A stretch of DNA of 64,000 nucleotides from Hirudo medicinalis (Eukaryota; Annelida; Clitellata; Hirudinida; Hirudinidae), in contig MPNW01000125.1 in the NCBI GenBank assembly GCA_011800805.1, positions 30,242-94,241 on the forward strand, given 5' to 3'. The position numbers were made by a program, and so were the translations under genes. Below the pieces are notes generated by a model. The model ran no database searches. It saw only the letters and a list, made by a program, of their open reading frames with translations, and had not been told where the DNA came from. Of the stretch, positions 1-10,600 are shown in pieces. The first letter of the stretch is position 1; the number at the start of each line of letters is the position of its first letter.

Positions 1-13
1 TTTCCAGCTGACA

Positions 14-151
14 AATAATAATAATAATAATAATAACATCAATAATATAAAAATTAATAATCGAAAACTAAATTAATTATGCTACACAATTGTAATATTA
101 CTATTTTTGTTAATGTAGTTATTATTATTATTATTATCATTCTTCTTCTTC

Positions 152-196
<45 letters not shown>
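14..196. repeat. ATT/AAT microsatellites
   Basis: An (AAT)n tract at 14-35 and (ATT)n tracts at about 113-137 and 152-196, with a TTC run between. The rest of 197-860 is AT-rich with CAT/ATC runs near 625-700. I see no supportable exon there. Confidence 0.85.
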
Positions 197-197
<1 letters not shown>

Positions 198-860
198 ATA
201 AAAAGACAATTTTTATTTATTATCAAAACGCACCTTTAACTTCATTTGCACATAAAATGTCGATATGGGGCACAGAATCAATCCAATACCGCATACTTTC
301 AAAATAACATTCCTCACATTGTCACCGTTGTTGTTTCTGTCATTGGTACATTAGCAAAGCCAATCAAGGTGTGGAAGAAAGGTGAGACTTTTGTCAAAGA
401 AAAAGATAACATTCGTAGAATGTCAAAGGACGCTTCAGTGCAATGTCAACTCTCAATCAAAGAATTGGGTTGCATCTCCAATCAATCAATCAATCAATCG
501 CTTTCAATGGCTTTATAGGATTGCATGAACTGCTTTGCTTCTCTGCTTTATGTCATGCTTATCACCACTGCGGCTGGTCGGGGTTGGAATCGGGTTGAAC
601 CGGTTATTAAGTTTAAACTTTTTATTTATCCATCGTCATCATCATCGTCATAATCATCATCATCATCATAATCATAATCATCTTCATCATCATCGCCAAA
701 AGGCTTGACGGCATCACAACGAAATGAAATGATGATGTTTGATTTTCAATTTATTGCTTTGCTTATTGATCACACACTCCTAATATCGGTCATTCAACAC
801 CCAGCTAAAGCCTGATTCATGCCTGTTATATAGTAATATATAATAATATAGAATCGACAT

Positions 861-985
861 GCAGGTAGGCCCAATGGGTTGCGTTTCTGCATGTAATGTG
901 ATAGCAACAGTCGTAATGTGTCGTGTTCGAAACCCAGCCTGCACCGCCAGGGAGCGCCCTCGGCTAGGGGCGCTATATAATGGTA
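861..985 (+). mobile_element. tRNA-derived SINE, copy 1
   Basis: One of three full-length members of the same family (others at 22900-23028 and, inverted, 46720-46837). It begins GCAGGTAGGCCCAATGGGTT, a degenerate A box (family form TGGCCnAAnGGGTT), and carries a B box GTTCGAAACCC at 925-935, the two internal RNA polymerase III promoter elements of tRNA genes. The shared part ends near a GCGCTATATAATGG tail; copy 2 has GCGCCATATAAATGG. It lies between filamin exons or just upstream of them. It does not fold as an intact tRNA, so I call it a SINE. Confidence 0.7.
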
Positions 986-1071
986 GATCGATTAAAAAGT
1001 GCCTTCACATCCCATTCGGATACACGAGGCACTCAAAAAGATCGGCTAAATAAATACAAACAATATTGCAG

Positions 1072-1682
1072 CCAGGTGTTAATGAGTCATGACATCACCA
1101 GACGTACATTTCCAGGTGTTGGAACTCCGGCTGCTTTTACCGAACAGTCTCGCGTCGTCGTGGAAACCGTCACCAAGACGACCACCAGTTCAATAACCAG
1201 TCACCAGGGTGAATTGATCTGTGACGTCAGCAAGGTCACTGCCAGTGGACCTGGTCTCAGTCAAACGACAGCCAATCAGGATTCGACGTTCAACGTCGAT
1301 GGTTCTCAAGCAGGTTCGAAGGATTGCACGCTAGCGATGCTAACTATGTTACGATGATGTTAATTCAATGAATTAAATAATGATAACAATGATAATAATA
1401 ATATAATAATATTAATATTAGTAGCACCGACGATTAATAATATTAATAATATATAATAATATATATAATATATATTAATATAATATTAATTATATATATT
1501 AATATTAATATATGTTAATATAATTAATATATAATATTAATAATATATTATTAATAGTGTAATAGTATAATAATAATATTATTAATGATGGTAATAATAA
1601 TAATGATGATGATGATAATGGTAATTATAATTTCAATAATGAAAATGAATGTATCCTGTTTTTATTTCATAATGTTCTCATT

Positions 1683-1720
<38 letters not shown>

Positions 1721-2009
1721 ATTGTTGTTGACAATGAAACACTCCATTACTTTAAATGACTATTGAAGTCAGTCCTAGATACAAAATGAACGTCTATTCA
1801 GTGGAAAAACTCATCTTCCAGGATACAATGTTCTCCACGTCGGGGTTGCAGGGCCACATATCCCCGTTGACAAGGTCTTCGTCAATCACCTCGGCGATCT
1901 CCGCTATTCGGTCAGGTACCAGGTGAGCCAGCCAGGCAGGTACCTCATCTACGTGAAGTGGGGAGAGCAGCACATACCTGGAAGTCCGTTCACGGTCATT
2001 GCAAAGTAG
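1072..2009 (+). CDS. Filamin, C-terminal end (last two exons; partial gene)
   Basis: Filamins are actin crosslinkers made of about 24 Ig-like repeats; the last repeat mediates dimerisation. The penultimate exon (1072 or 1116 to 1313) encodes the linker and start of the last repeat, with the motif SKVTASGPGLS and the strand FNVDGSQAG. The final exon (1822-2009) continues in phase with GYNVLHVGVAGP and closes with the diagnostic YVKWGEQHIPGSPFTV followed by IAK and a TAG stop. It lines up with the end of vertebrate filamins (AGNNMLLVGVHGP ... VVKWGDEHIPGSPY). Two acceptors are possible for the first exon (cag before 1072, tccag before 1116). Earlier repeats lie outside the window or in exons I could not find in the first kilobase. 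The repeat number is inferred from position. Confidence 0.9.
1375..1730. repeat. AT-rich low-complexity block and (GTT)n in the last filamin intron
   Basis: Degenerate ATTAAT/ATATTA repeats fill about 1375-1560. GAT-type repeats follow, then a (GTT)n tract at 1684-1730. All of it lies in the intron between the last two filamin exons (1314-1821). Confidence 0.8.
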
Positions 2010-2536
2010 AAGGAGACCCAATCATAAATCTTTGGATCTTTGGACGTGGCCTTTCAACATTAATTTCTGTTCATCAATTTTGGTGTGGCAATAATTTGGC
2101 TAATTGGCTGCAGCTGCAAAAGTCTAAATTTAACCTTATTTCTCTGTAATCAATTTTTTTTTTTTTGGTAAACGTTATTTCTCGGCACTGCAGCTCTAGA
2201 GAAGGCAAGAGTAATATTTTGTCTTTGTATTTTGAAGCATCAAAGATTACTTAGTGACTCAACGAAAAAGCTTCAGTTCTCATCAGATGAATAGGACGCT
2301 TGTCTTTCGCTTGCTTCTCCGGCTATTATTCATTTAATTTTGAAAATTATCTGACGATTAATTTATTAATATTATTATCCAAATTATTAATTAACCAGAT
2401 CGTTAATGTTTTTATTCGTCACAGTTGGAAGTAACTTTTACGTTCGCTAATCCGGATCAATGTTATTTTTTCAACTGAAGAAATTAACAAGGCTATTGAG
2501 TTCCATCTCGTGTTATCATTCGCAAAAGTGCTTTAA

Positions 2537-2542
2537 AATAAA
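2537..2542 (+). terminator. Candidate poly(A) signal for filamin
   Basis: First canonical AATAAA on the + strand after the filamin stop at 2009, giving a 3' UTR of about 550 nt. The rest of 2543-3013 is AT-rich spacer without recognisable genes. Confidence 0.45.
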
Positions 2543-3013
2543 ATCAAATCAAATCATTTTCACTGGAAAAACATCATCAGAGTCTTCTTTTGACTAACTT
2601 AATTTAATAAAATAATAATTTAATAAAAGCATTTAATGGGACCGATCGATCCCTAATGACAACGAATAATTAGGAATAATTGGCCGAGTATTTACGTCGA
2701 TTGAGTTTAGGAAAGTTTTGAGAAATTCATAAGAGGTGGTCAGGTGGCGTCAGTAGATAATTGTTGTTTAGTTAATAAAGATAATATAAAATTAAACATT
2801 ATAAATATTTGAATAAGTTATATTTAAGAAGCATTTATTTAAAAAAAACTTTTACTTAAAATAAAAGTTTATAAGATACTAATTTTGGTTCAAATCAATG
2901 GCAACGGGAAAATAAGGAATGTAAATGGATGTTTTTCTTGTTAATTTTTAATGACCTTAATTTTGTAACATTTAATTTAATGCTGTATTATTCAATCGCA
3001 TATTTCACATATC

Positions 3014-3770
3014 TAGGGGCCGTCCATAAATTATGTCAACAAAATAGGGCCGCTGTGAGAGGGGAAGTGTCCAAGGTCCCGGTGATTTTTAGGGGCCAGT
3101 CCGTTTTACAATATTTGACAATCGTGATTTTTTTTGGTTGCTTTTCCATTACCAAATTGACATAACATGTGGGCACGTGGCCACTCTACCTACTTTTTTT
3201 ATAGGTAATTTCTGTCGACGGCCCTATTCACAAGTCATGTTAAAGAAACATGTCCAAAAATACCGACAACGAGATCATGGGCCTAACAAATTCACACCTG
3301 TTTATCAACAAAAACCTTCAGCCAATTCGAGTGGCTGCCGACGAAAAGAGCTGATGGCAATTATTGCACTTATTCTGATAGTTTATGAGCTGAATGTTTA
3401 GATGGAGATGTTGTTGGCTTATCAGTTCAAAAAAGAAAAATGATGGAAATGATGAATCTGATGCTATGCCTATTGTTACAATAGAAGAACTCTTGACTCT
3501 CCCGTGGGAAGATGATAGAAGCTGACATTAAAAATTGACAATAATATTCAGTATAACAATTATTTGATTTACTTTCAAAATAAAATAGTCGCAAATTCAA
3601 GGTGTTACAGGGTACAAATTAAAGATTGTAAAAAAAAATTATGGGGTGTCAGTTTTTTTGACATAATTTTGATAGGGAGTCATTAAAAGTTTGACAATTG
3701 TCGACAAGGGGGAGAGAGGGGGGTCAAAAATTACGTTCAATTTGTTGACATAAGTAAGGACGACCCCCTA
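3014..3770. mobile_element. Non-autonomous DNA transposon (MITE-like) with terminal inverted repeats
   Basis: The left end reads TA then GGGGCCGTCC..TTATGTCAACAAA. The reverse complement of the right end reads TA then GGGGGTCGTCC..TTATGTCAACAAA. These are imperfect inverted repeats of about 28 nt that differ by an indel and a few substitutions. TA at both borders (3014-3015 and 3769-3770) would fit a TA target-site duplication as in Tc1/mariner-like elements. The interior has only short broken ORFs and no recognisable transposase, so it is non-autonomous or decayed. Confidence 0.65.
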
Positions 3771-3958
3771 GTGTTGTTGTGAAATTGTAGAAACACCAAA
3801 TCACAAAATTAAAAATATTTGATTATTCGCCAAGAAATGTAATAATTCATTTATCAAAAATAAAATAAGTTGATCGTAAATTTGTCAAACAAATAAATAA
3901 ACGTGACAGGAAAGATGAACGCCAATTCAAAATTTGGCGCGTTTAAGCTTTGGCGTGG

Positions 3959-3967
3959 GTATATAAT
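3959..3967 (+). promoter_or_regulatory. TATA box of the micro-exon gene
   Basis: The sequence gggTATATAATAGG lies about 55 nt upstream of the ATG at 4015. That would put transcription start near 3990 and leave a 5' UTR of about 25 nt. The placement fits a strongly or tissue-specifically expressed gene. This is inferred from sequence only. Confidence 0.5.
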
Positions 3968-4006
3968 AGGTTTGCGCGGTCTGCTGGCCTTAAGGAACAT
4001 TTTAAC

Positions 4007-4261
4007 GAGAGGACATGAGAAGTGTGGTGCTGGTATTGATTCGTGAGTTTAGATTTTAATGAATGTAATTCATTTGAACGAAAATTTGCGATGATCATCG
4101 ATTTAATAGTGGTATTTATCTATTTCAGTCGTCNGAGAGGACATGAGAAGTGTGGTGCTGGTATTGATTCGTGAGTTTAGATTTTAATGAATGTAATTCA
4201 TTTGAACGAAAATTTGCGATGATCATCGATTTAATAGTGGTATTTATCTATTTCAGTCGTC
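4007..4261. repeat. 127-bp direct duplication around a single N (contig overlap artefact)
   Basis: Bases 4007-4133 and 4135-4261 look identical and are separated by one N at 4134. Both copies contain exon 1 of the micro-exon gene (ATG at 4015 and at 4143) and the start of exon 2. The simplest reading is that two overlapping contigs were joined without merging. The genome would then have one copy. Confidence 0.85.
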
Positions 4262-6742
4262 TTCGTGACCTTGGCGGTAAGTTTGTTAGCAAAGGCTAAG
4301 GGTTTCGAGAATGTTTGATTTTTCCGAAAATTAAGGCTTCGGCTTGTTTTTAACTTAAGAGTAGTAACGCAGGTTTTCTCAGTTTTGAGGAAAGGGTGGG
4401 GTCTTATTCTTATTGGAAATGTTTGGCCGGGGCGCTCAGGAAGATTCCTAAGTTGCTTAATATCGGAACACGTCGACTTAATCACGGCGTGAAAATAGAT
4501 TAGAATTAGAATTGGCAGCCATTTGCTGGAAATTTGTGACAATCGATTTAATTTTAATTTCAGGCCAAGACAGTGTCGGCGGTTTGTTTCATTCTAAACA
4601 TGCTTTTTCATTTGTTGATTGGTCTTTCTAATGGCATGCTAAGATGACAATGATTAATTTATGCGTGTTTGATTGAAACTCTTCGGTCTGGGGTGAATGC
4701 GATATGCATAGAAGTGGTTAAAATTCTAAAAAAATTACATTTCAAAGTTGGATTATGTAAGTTGGCTGCTCGCCCTAGCAATGTAATTTTGCTATTACTA
4801 TCTAGATCACCCGAAGCTGCTGAGGCAATTAGAGGTAATTAAGTAATAGTAATTGATTAGGTTTTTTCGCTTGCACATTGGTGACATTACCTAAGACTAA
4901 TTAAGAAATTATATTTCCTCAATAACTTCAAAGTAGTTAAAGACCATTTTGAAATTTTCCTGCTAACCATCTGGGACAAGGGTTTCATCAATGTAGCTCT
5001 AATTGTCTAGTGTAGTGAGATGCAAGCAGACAGTCATTTGTCTTTTTTATTACTAAATTAATAATAATTATAGTTAATTTATAATGCGCCATTTACATAG
5101 CGTCAGAGGCGCCTAAACATAAATTAAGTTAGATTATGCTGCATTAGGTTGCTATTATTCCTCACTGAATCAATGAAAATACGTGGTCTAAAAGGAGCGC
5201 CAAAAGTTGTGCAATTGAACGGAAACAACACAGAAACTGACTGTCGTAGACCCGATCGGCGTGATGATTTCAAACAATTGGGAGAACTGTTTCTTTTATG
5301 AAATACAATTTATGGCGACTTAGTGGTCCTTTAGTTTTTGAAGTGAAATGGACGAATACTGTATGGACTTCAGCTTTTCACGGGGCAGACCCGGTGAAAT
5401 GACCTTCCTTTTGCACTTCTGGTCAAAAATCGGGGTTGTAACAAATGTTGTTGCATTTTTGACGGACATTTGTGTACTCCCGATGTTGATGTGGCGTGAT
5501 TGGATGGCGGGATAGAATAATTTTAATTCCATGAGATTTAAGCATTTTAAAAATTATTTTCGGAAGCAAACAATAAGTTGCTCGGTCTTTCTAATTTATG
5601 AACAACTTGTTGACCTGTTTGTCCTCTTGATCTCGTCCTCATTTGATAAGCAGAATGTAACCGTTCTTTTGCCTTCCACGCTTCTCCGTAAAAGGCGATA
5701 ATCTTGATAAGTTTTTAATGTTTCAGGAGTCGACCGAGGCTGCAGGGGTTGATACTGTAAGTTGCTCATTTTTCATGGTCTTGTGGCTGCTTACAATTGC
5801 TTACTCGAAGTAATTTTCATCGTTTCAGCCCACACGAGGAATTATTATGGTATTAGTTGATTCTTTATTGCAATTAATGTTATAATTCTTATGTTAATGA
5901 CAATATTTTGATGCTAACATTCTCAGTACCGTTATTATCACTAAGAGCCTAAGCGGGCTTTGAAGCAGTCTAAGTTATCTTTTAGAGAATGAGTCTCTAA
6001 AAATTTGGAAGTAGCATTTATCAATGTGTTTATTTTCCAGGACGCCACGCGAGATCCGGTAAGTGAAGCTTTGACGTTTGTTCGATGCTCGTTTGATTCA
6101 GCCTAGCTGCCTGGCACATCATCCGGTCTACAAAATCAAAATAGCAATGAATAGGAATAAATTTCGAAAGCCAGTTGTGAAAAAAAAAGTAAAAAGATTA
6201 AAAGTAAATTTGTTCGCGATTGTCTCTGCTGGTTCGTCTTGGCTTATTTATTTCATAAATTATTTATTCAATTTCTGTATAAATTCGTGATGCATTCCTT
6301 GATTTGCTTGTTTTAGGGTTTGACAGTAGAAGATATGGTGACGACAGCTGTGGTAATTATAACGCTCGATTATGTAGTGAATGTTTATGTTTTATTTCTG
6401 TACGCTTATAGTTTAAGTTTATTTTTGAGTTTTAATGGCAAATGCATCTGGACGTCGGATGCGATCGCCGCGTTGAAGAGATTATTTGAACTTCGATGCT
6501 TACATGAATGTTCTTTCACATTCTTATTTAGTCACCTTCGCTCATATGCATTATTCTAATTAGCTAATCAGATCTATTTCGCTTTGGCAGTTTTTGGGTT
6601 GCGATCAGTTATTAATTTATTGTATATTTCCTAAATGTTTTAGAAACCTGGGAAGTCCGTGGGAGTCAGAAACGCTCCAGAAAGTTTCAAGATTTTGTGC
6701 ATGGTCGTCCTGTTAGCGAGCTGGATCCTGTGTCAATGTTGA
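4143..6742 (+). CDS. Micro-exon gene: small secreted or membrane-anchored protein
   Basis: I recognise no homologue. Exons: 4143-4170 (equivalent copy 4015-4042), 4257-4276, 4564-4581, 5727-5756, 5829-5849, 6041-6058, 6317-6337, 6644-6742. Exons 1 and 2 give MRSVVLVLILVFVTLA, a typical signal peptide. The next exons are all multiples of three in phase 0 and encode AKTVSA, ESTEAAGVDT, PTRGIIM, DATRDP and GLTVEDM. The last exon encodes KPGKSVGVRNAPESFK, then the hydrophobic tail ILCMVVLLASWILCQC and TGA. The model is 84 residues (255 nt). Signal peptide plus terminal hydrophobic segment suggests a GPI-anchored or single-pass membrane protein. Every intron has GT and AG ends; the gtgacg donor after 6337 and the gtttgt donor after 4581 are weak. 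A further 18-nt exon at 4817-4834 (LLRQLE) is possible. The layout resembles micro-exon genes (MEGs) of schistosomes. Exon choice is by eye and needs transcript support. Confidence 0.6.
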
Positions 6743-7603
6743 TGTGGCGGCCAGTCACAAATCCTATGGGATGACTAATCTAAATACTATTTGGAAGCAT
6801 TTTTGGAACTGTTCATTTGGAAGAATTTCTTTAGTAAAAAACAAAAATCCCGTGCTTGGATTTTGCTTTTGAAGCGTAGAATTGGGGTCACCGCGAGGCG
6901 TCGATGATATCTGGTCGGTGGTTGAGCCGCCAAACGAGCTCTGGGTTTGGTGCTTGCGTTCTTTTGTAGGGGTGGGGTTTTGGTATCCGGTTTTAAGTTT
7001 GTCCGGCGCTTCCAAGTTATCGCTGGTAAGCGGTAGGGCGGAGTTGGATTGGAGGAAGGTCTTGGCAGGAAGGACATTTTGGCTTGATATCTCCTGGGGA
7101 TAGGCGGAGGTGGCGCATTCTAATTTGCAATTTTTCCGAGTCTGACCAATTGGGGCTACTTCGCCTTCCTGCAAGTCTAAATCGATTACATTGGAAGTTA
7201 GAGCGGATTCAATTCGTATTCACACTTGTAAATGTGTAAATCGGTAACTCTGGTTTTATTTGTGCGTTTGATTATCAACGTGGAGTTATATGTGTCATTA
7301 GCGGCAAAGTGATGACTAAAATTAAAAGTACCGAAATGTCTAATTTGAAAAATGTATGCAGTGTTTTCAATTGAGCGCTTGCCTTTTATTTGTGTTTGTC
7401 GGGCGGATTTGATTTTTCGCTTGTTTTGTTGGTTTTCGACAGCCTCTTGGCTGGCTGAAATTATTGGCTCAAAATTTAGAAGTCTTGTGTCCGAGGTATC
7501 AGAATAGGATACATTGACTTTAGAAATTGAAATTCTGATTTGCGGCGTTAGTTTCAAGCTTTCGCTAAACATTAGAAGCAGTTGTTGAGTCAATCTCATC
7601 ATC
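6743..7603. other. Unassigned stretch: micro-exon gene 3' region with two antisense ORFs
   Basis: No + strand exon is recognisable. An ATTAAA at 7321-7326 could end the upstream transcript. The minus strand has ORFs of 136 aa (7174-6764) and 149 aa (7647-7198). The second begins MVISYLFFGVLCTLMMM, signal-peptide-like, and has several NxT/S sites, but it overlaps the likely first RASSF exon in antisense. I recognise no domain in either, so neither is called a gene. Confidence 0.4.
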
Positions 7604-10600
7604 ATGAGCGTGCACAGCACTCCAAAGAAAAGATATGAAATCACCAACCATCCTCTTGCAGCGGCAGATCATTCTTCCGATGAGGATTTAGAGATTGGCA
7701 CAAAAGGTGCTTATCTATGGCAAATCAGACAAATTGCTTTGTTGTGTTTCCTTATGGCCAAACAAATTTAACACTGAAGTAATGCTATATTACATTCAAA
7801 AAATTTCTTTGATTGACAAAAAATGGTTATGACCAAAGCACAAATTTCTTGGGCTTAACCTAAAAAAAAGCTTGAAGCTTTTGCATGAATTTAGATCTCG
7901 AAAGTGTTGCCCAGTCTCCTCTGATTCCTGGTATGAAAACTTTTGAATACAAGCAGAAGTATATGAAGTTTCCTGTAGATTTTACTAGTTGAAGCATTTT
8001 ATGCTCGAGAGGAGGTCTAGTAGTTATAAGCATTTGAATGCATGCACATTTTATATTTATCACATACTGTTATTGGATTCCATTTGAACTTCCATTATTA
8101 ATTGCTCTAACTCCAGACAAGTTCCAAAGTGGCAGAAGTAGGTCGGAAGAGATCAGCAGAGATTGCTTTCCAAAGACACCTCGAGAAATCAAACACGGCA
8201 GGAGTTTCTGTAGGGAATCCTGTGGCAGCGTGCTTGTTCTCTCGAATCGATCCCTCATTGAAAAATGGAAGAACAGACTGTGGTCGAGCTTCGAGAGGTA
8301 CAATTCCGTGCTTCAGCAAGCCCTGGCTCTGTCTCCGTTCAGGAGGCGGATCATGGCGAGGAACAGAACCGGTAGTTTGACGAGAAGCGAAGGAGAACCT
8401 TCCGAAGTCAATTTCGACAGAAGGAACGTCATAGAACTGGATCAAGTCATTGGAATCTTAAGGGTTAAGTGTTGCGACATCGAATTTCTTTTATTCAAAG
8501 GTCTTTCGAGTGCTACTATTTTATGGTTTGTGTTTCATGACATTCAATGCATGTTATTTGTTTTTAAGATTGAATAAATCCAATAACTTCCATTTATTAG
8601 CAATTAATTATTTTTATTTTTTATTCGCTCGTAATGATATTCGTCCGGTAATATTTTCCTGAAAACCACAAAACGACTTACATTGTGGAAGTTGTATTAC
8701 CTGATTTGTATGGGCTGGATTTTGACTAGAATACTATTTTCTCAGGCTCTCTCCCTTGCACATGGTCGACTTCTGTGTCACCGTGGCATTATGTTCGAGA
8801 GCTGGTTTTGCACTTGCTTTGCTTTAGCTTTGAATATCTCGTTCAGTTAGCAATGGCCTTTACTTTGAACAAATAAACAACCGATATTCGTTTAAAGTTT
8901 GTTATACGTAAATTCATTTCATCGAAATTAAATTTCAGCGAGGTCCCTCGTCCCGGGGCACGGGTCACAGCTTCCTGTCGGTCATAATGAACAGGCCGAC
9001 CTGGTGCGACCACTGTGGCAAGTACATTCTCGGCTACTATCAACACTGCCTCCAATGTCCGAGTCGGTAGTTTTAACATTGCTTCGAATGGATCTGTAAG
9101 TCTGGGCAGTTAGTAGTAGTTTGCTAAATGTAGTGACGTGGACTCCCTTATTGTGTTCATACTTTCATTCGACTTTCATTGTTCAAATGGACTTTCTCAA
9201 AAGCAATTAAAATTATTTCTATAATTTCACCTAAAATTCCCAAAACGACGTCCTCCCCTCCCTGCAGTCTGCCTCTTCACCTGCCACGTGATTTGTCGAG
9301 GCAAGGTCGTGCTCGAGTGCCCTTCGCTGCAATTGGACAGGATCCTGGGCGTCGGACGAAGGCTCTGCTACGAGACCACGATGAACGCTTGTCCCAGGCT
9401 GGCCATCTCCGTTAGTTGAGAGAAGCCGAGATATTGTCGACCCTTTGTCTTGTAACTTGAAGAATGAATTGTAAGCTTAAGGCGATCGTTCCTACGAGGG
9501 TTCTAATTAAATGTGGTCGTTCATTGTAATTGCCCTGGTTATGTGTAGGTCTTCAAAGAACACTTAATGGGTTTTCGGAGTTAGTGCCGATTTGATAATT
9601 ACCCGCAGTTATGATTATTGTCGTCGTCGTGGTCGTCGTAATCGTTGCTACCGGTGTTATCGTTTCGTTTGTTTTTTCTTTGTTGGTGTTTTTCTCATTA
9701 CTGCTATAAAACAATGGAGGAGGCCATTTCTCGTGCATTTTTAACGAAACGAAGGTCGACGAAGACGGCAAAGAGACTCCCTCGATGAGGAGAACGACGG
9801 AGAGAGCGAAGATGACGGTCGTCCGTGACGACGACGACGACGACAAGTCGTCTCTGTTTTCTGTGGAGTCGGAGGACGAGTTCAGAGCCAGGATCAGCTC
9901 GTTCAACGAGAACAATCACGGCCTCTACCTCAAGCTGGTGAGTCACATTTTTAGATGCTTCCCAGGTGGTCAGAATGTTTAAAATGTAATTATCTGCATT
10001 AATATCAAAAAGTTTAATATAAAAATGTAATATAACATAATAAATAGTATAAATAGTTAATATTATTAATTGAAAAAAAGTCAAATCAAATATTTGTTAT
10101 TAGCTGATTAAATGTCATTTAATTTGCCTAATAATTCGAAATGGAAAATGTACAAAGTCTTAAATTTGAATTTTCCAAGCGAGTGATTGGATAGGATCAG
10201 CTGTACTGACGAATCATTAAACTTTGTTTATTTATTATTTGTTTATTTATCATGTGATTGTAATTATAATAATATTATTTATTTATTATTTATAATAACA
10301 ATAATAAAAATTGTTTATTATGTCATTGTAATCATAATATATACCATAATATTATTATTATTATTATTATAATATTTATTATAACATTGTAATTATAATA
10401 AGAATTGTTCGTATATTACATCGATGTGATTGAACTGAGAATAGAAGTCCTGTCGCGTTCCTCCTCCTCCTCTAGCACCCAGACTCACTCGAGGGGTCGA
10501 TAAGGGTCCACATGAACCTCTTCCGACCGATCACGTGCGTCTCGGCTCCTCCCCCGAATTCCGACAGTGACGACGACTCCCCTCACCTTCACACCTACAA

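Noticed and set aside
861..985. Possible tRNA gene (A and B boxes present)
   Set aside because: No cloverleaf with acceptor stem can be formed and the sequence recurs elsewhere with the same 3' tail; a SINE explains it better.
4231..4542. Minus-strand ORF of 103 codons with a hydrophobic start
   Set aside because: It lies across exon 2 and an intron of the micro-exon gene in antisense, has no domain, and no splice or poly(A) context.
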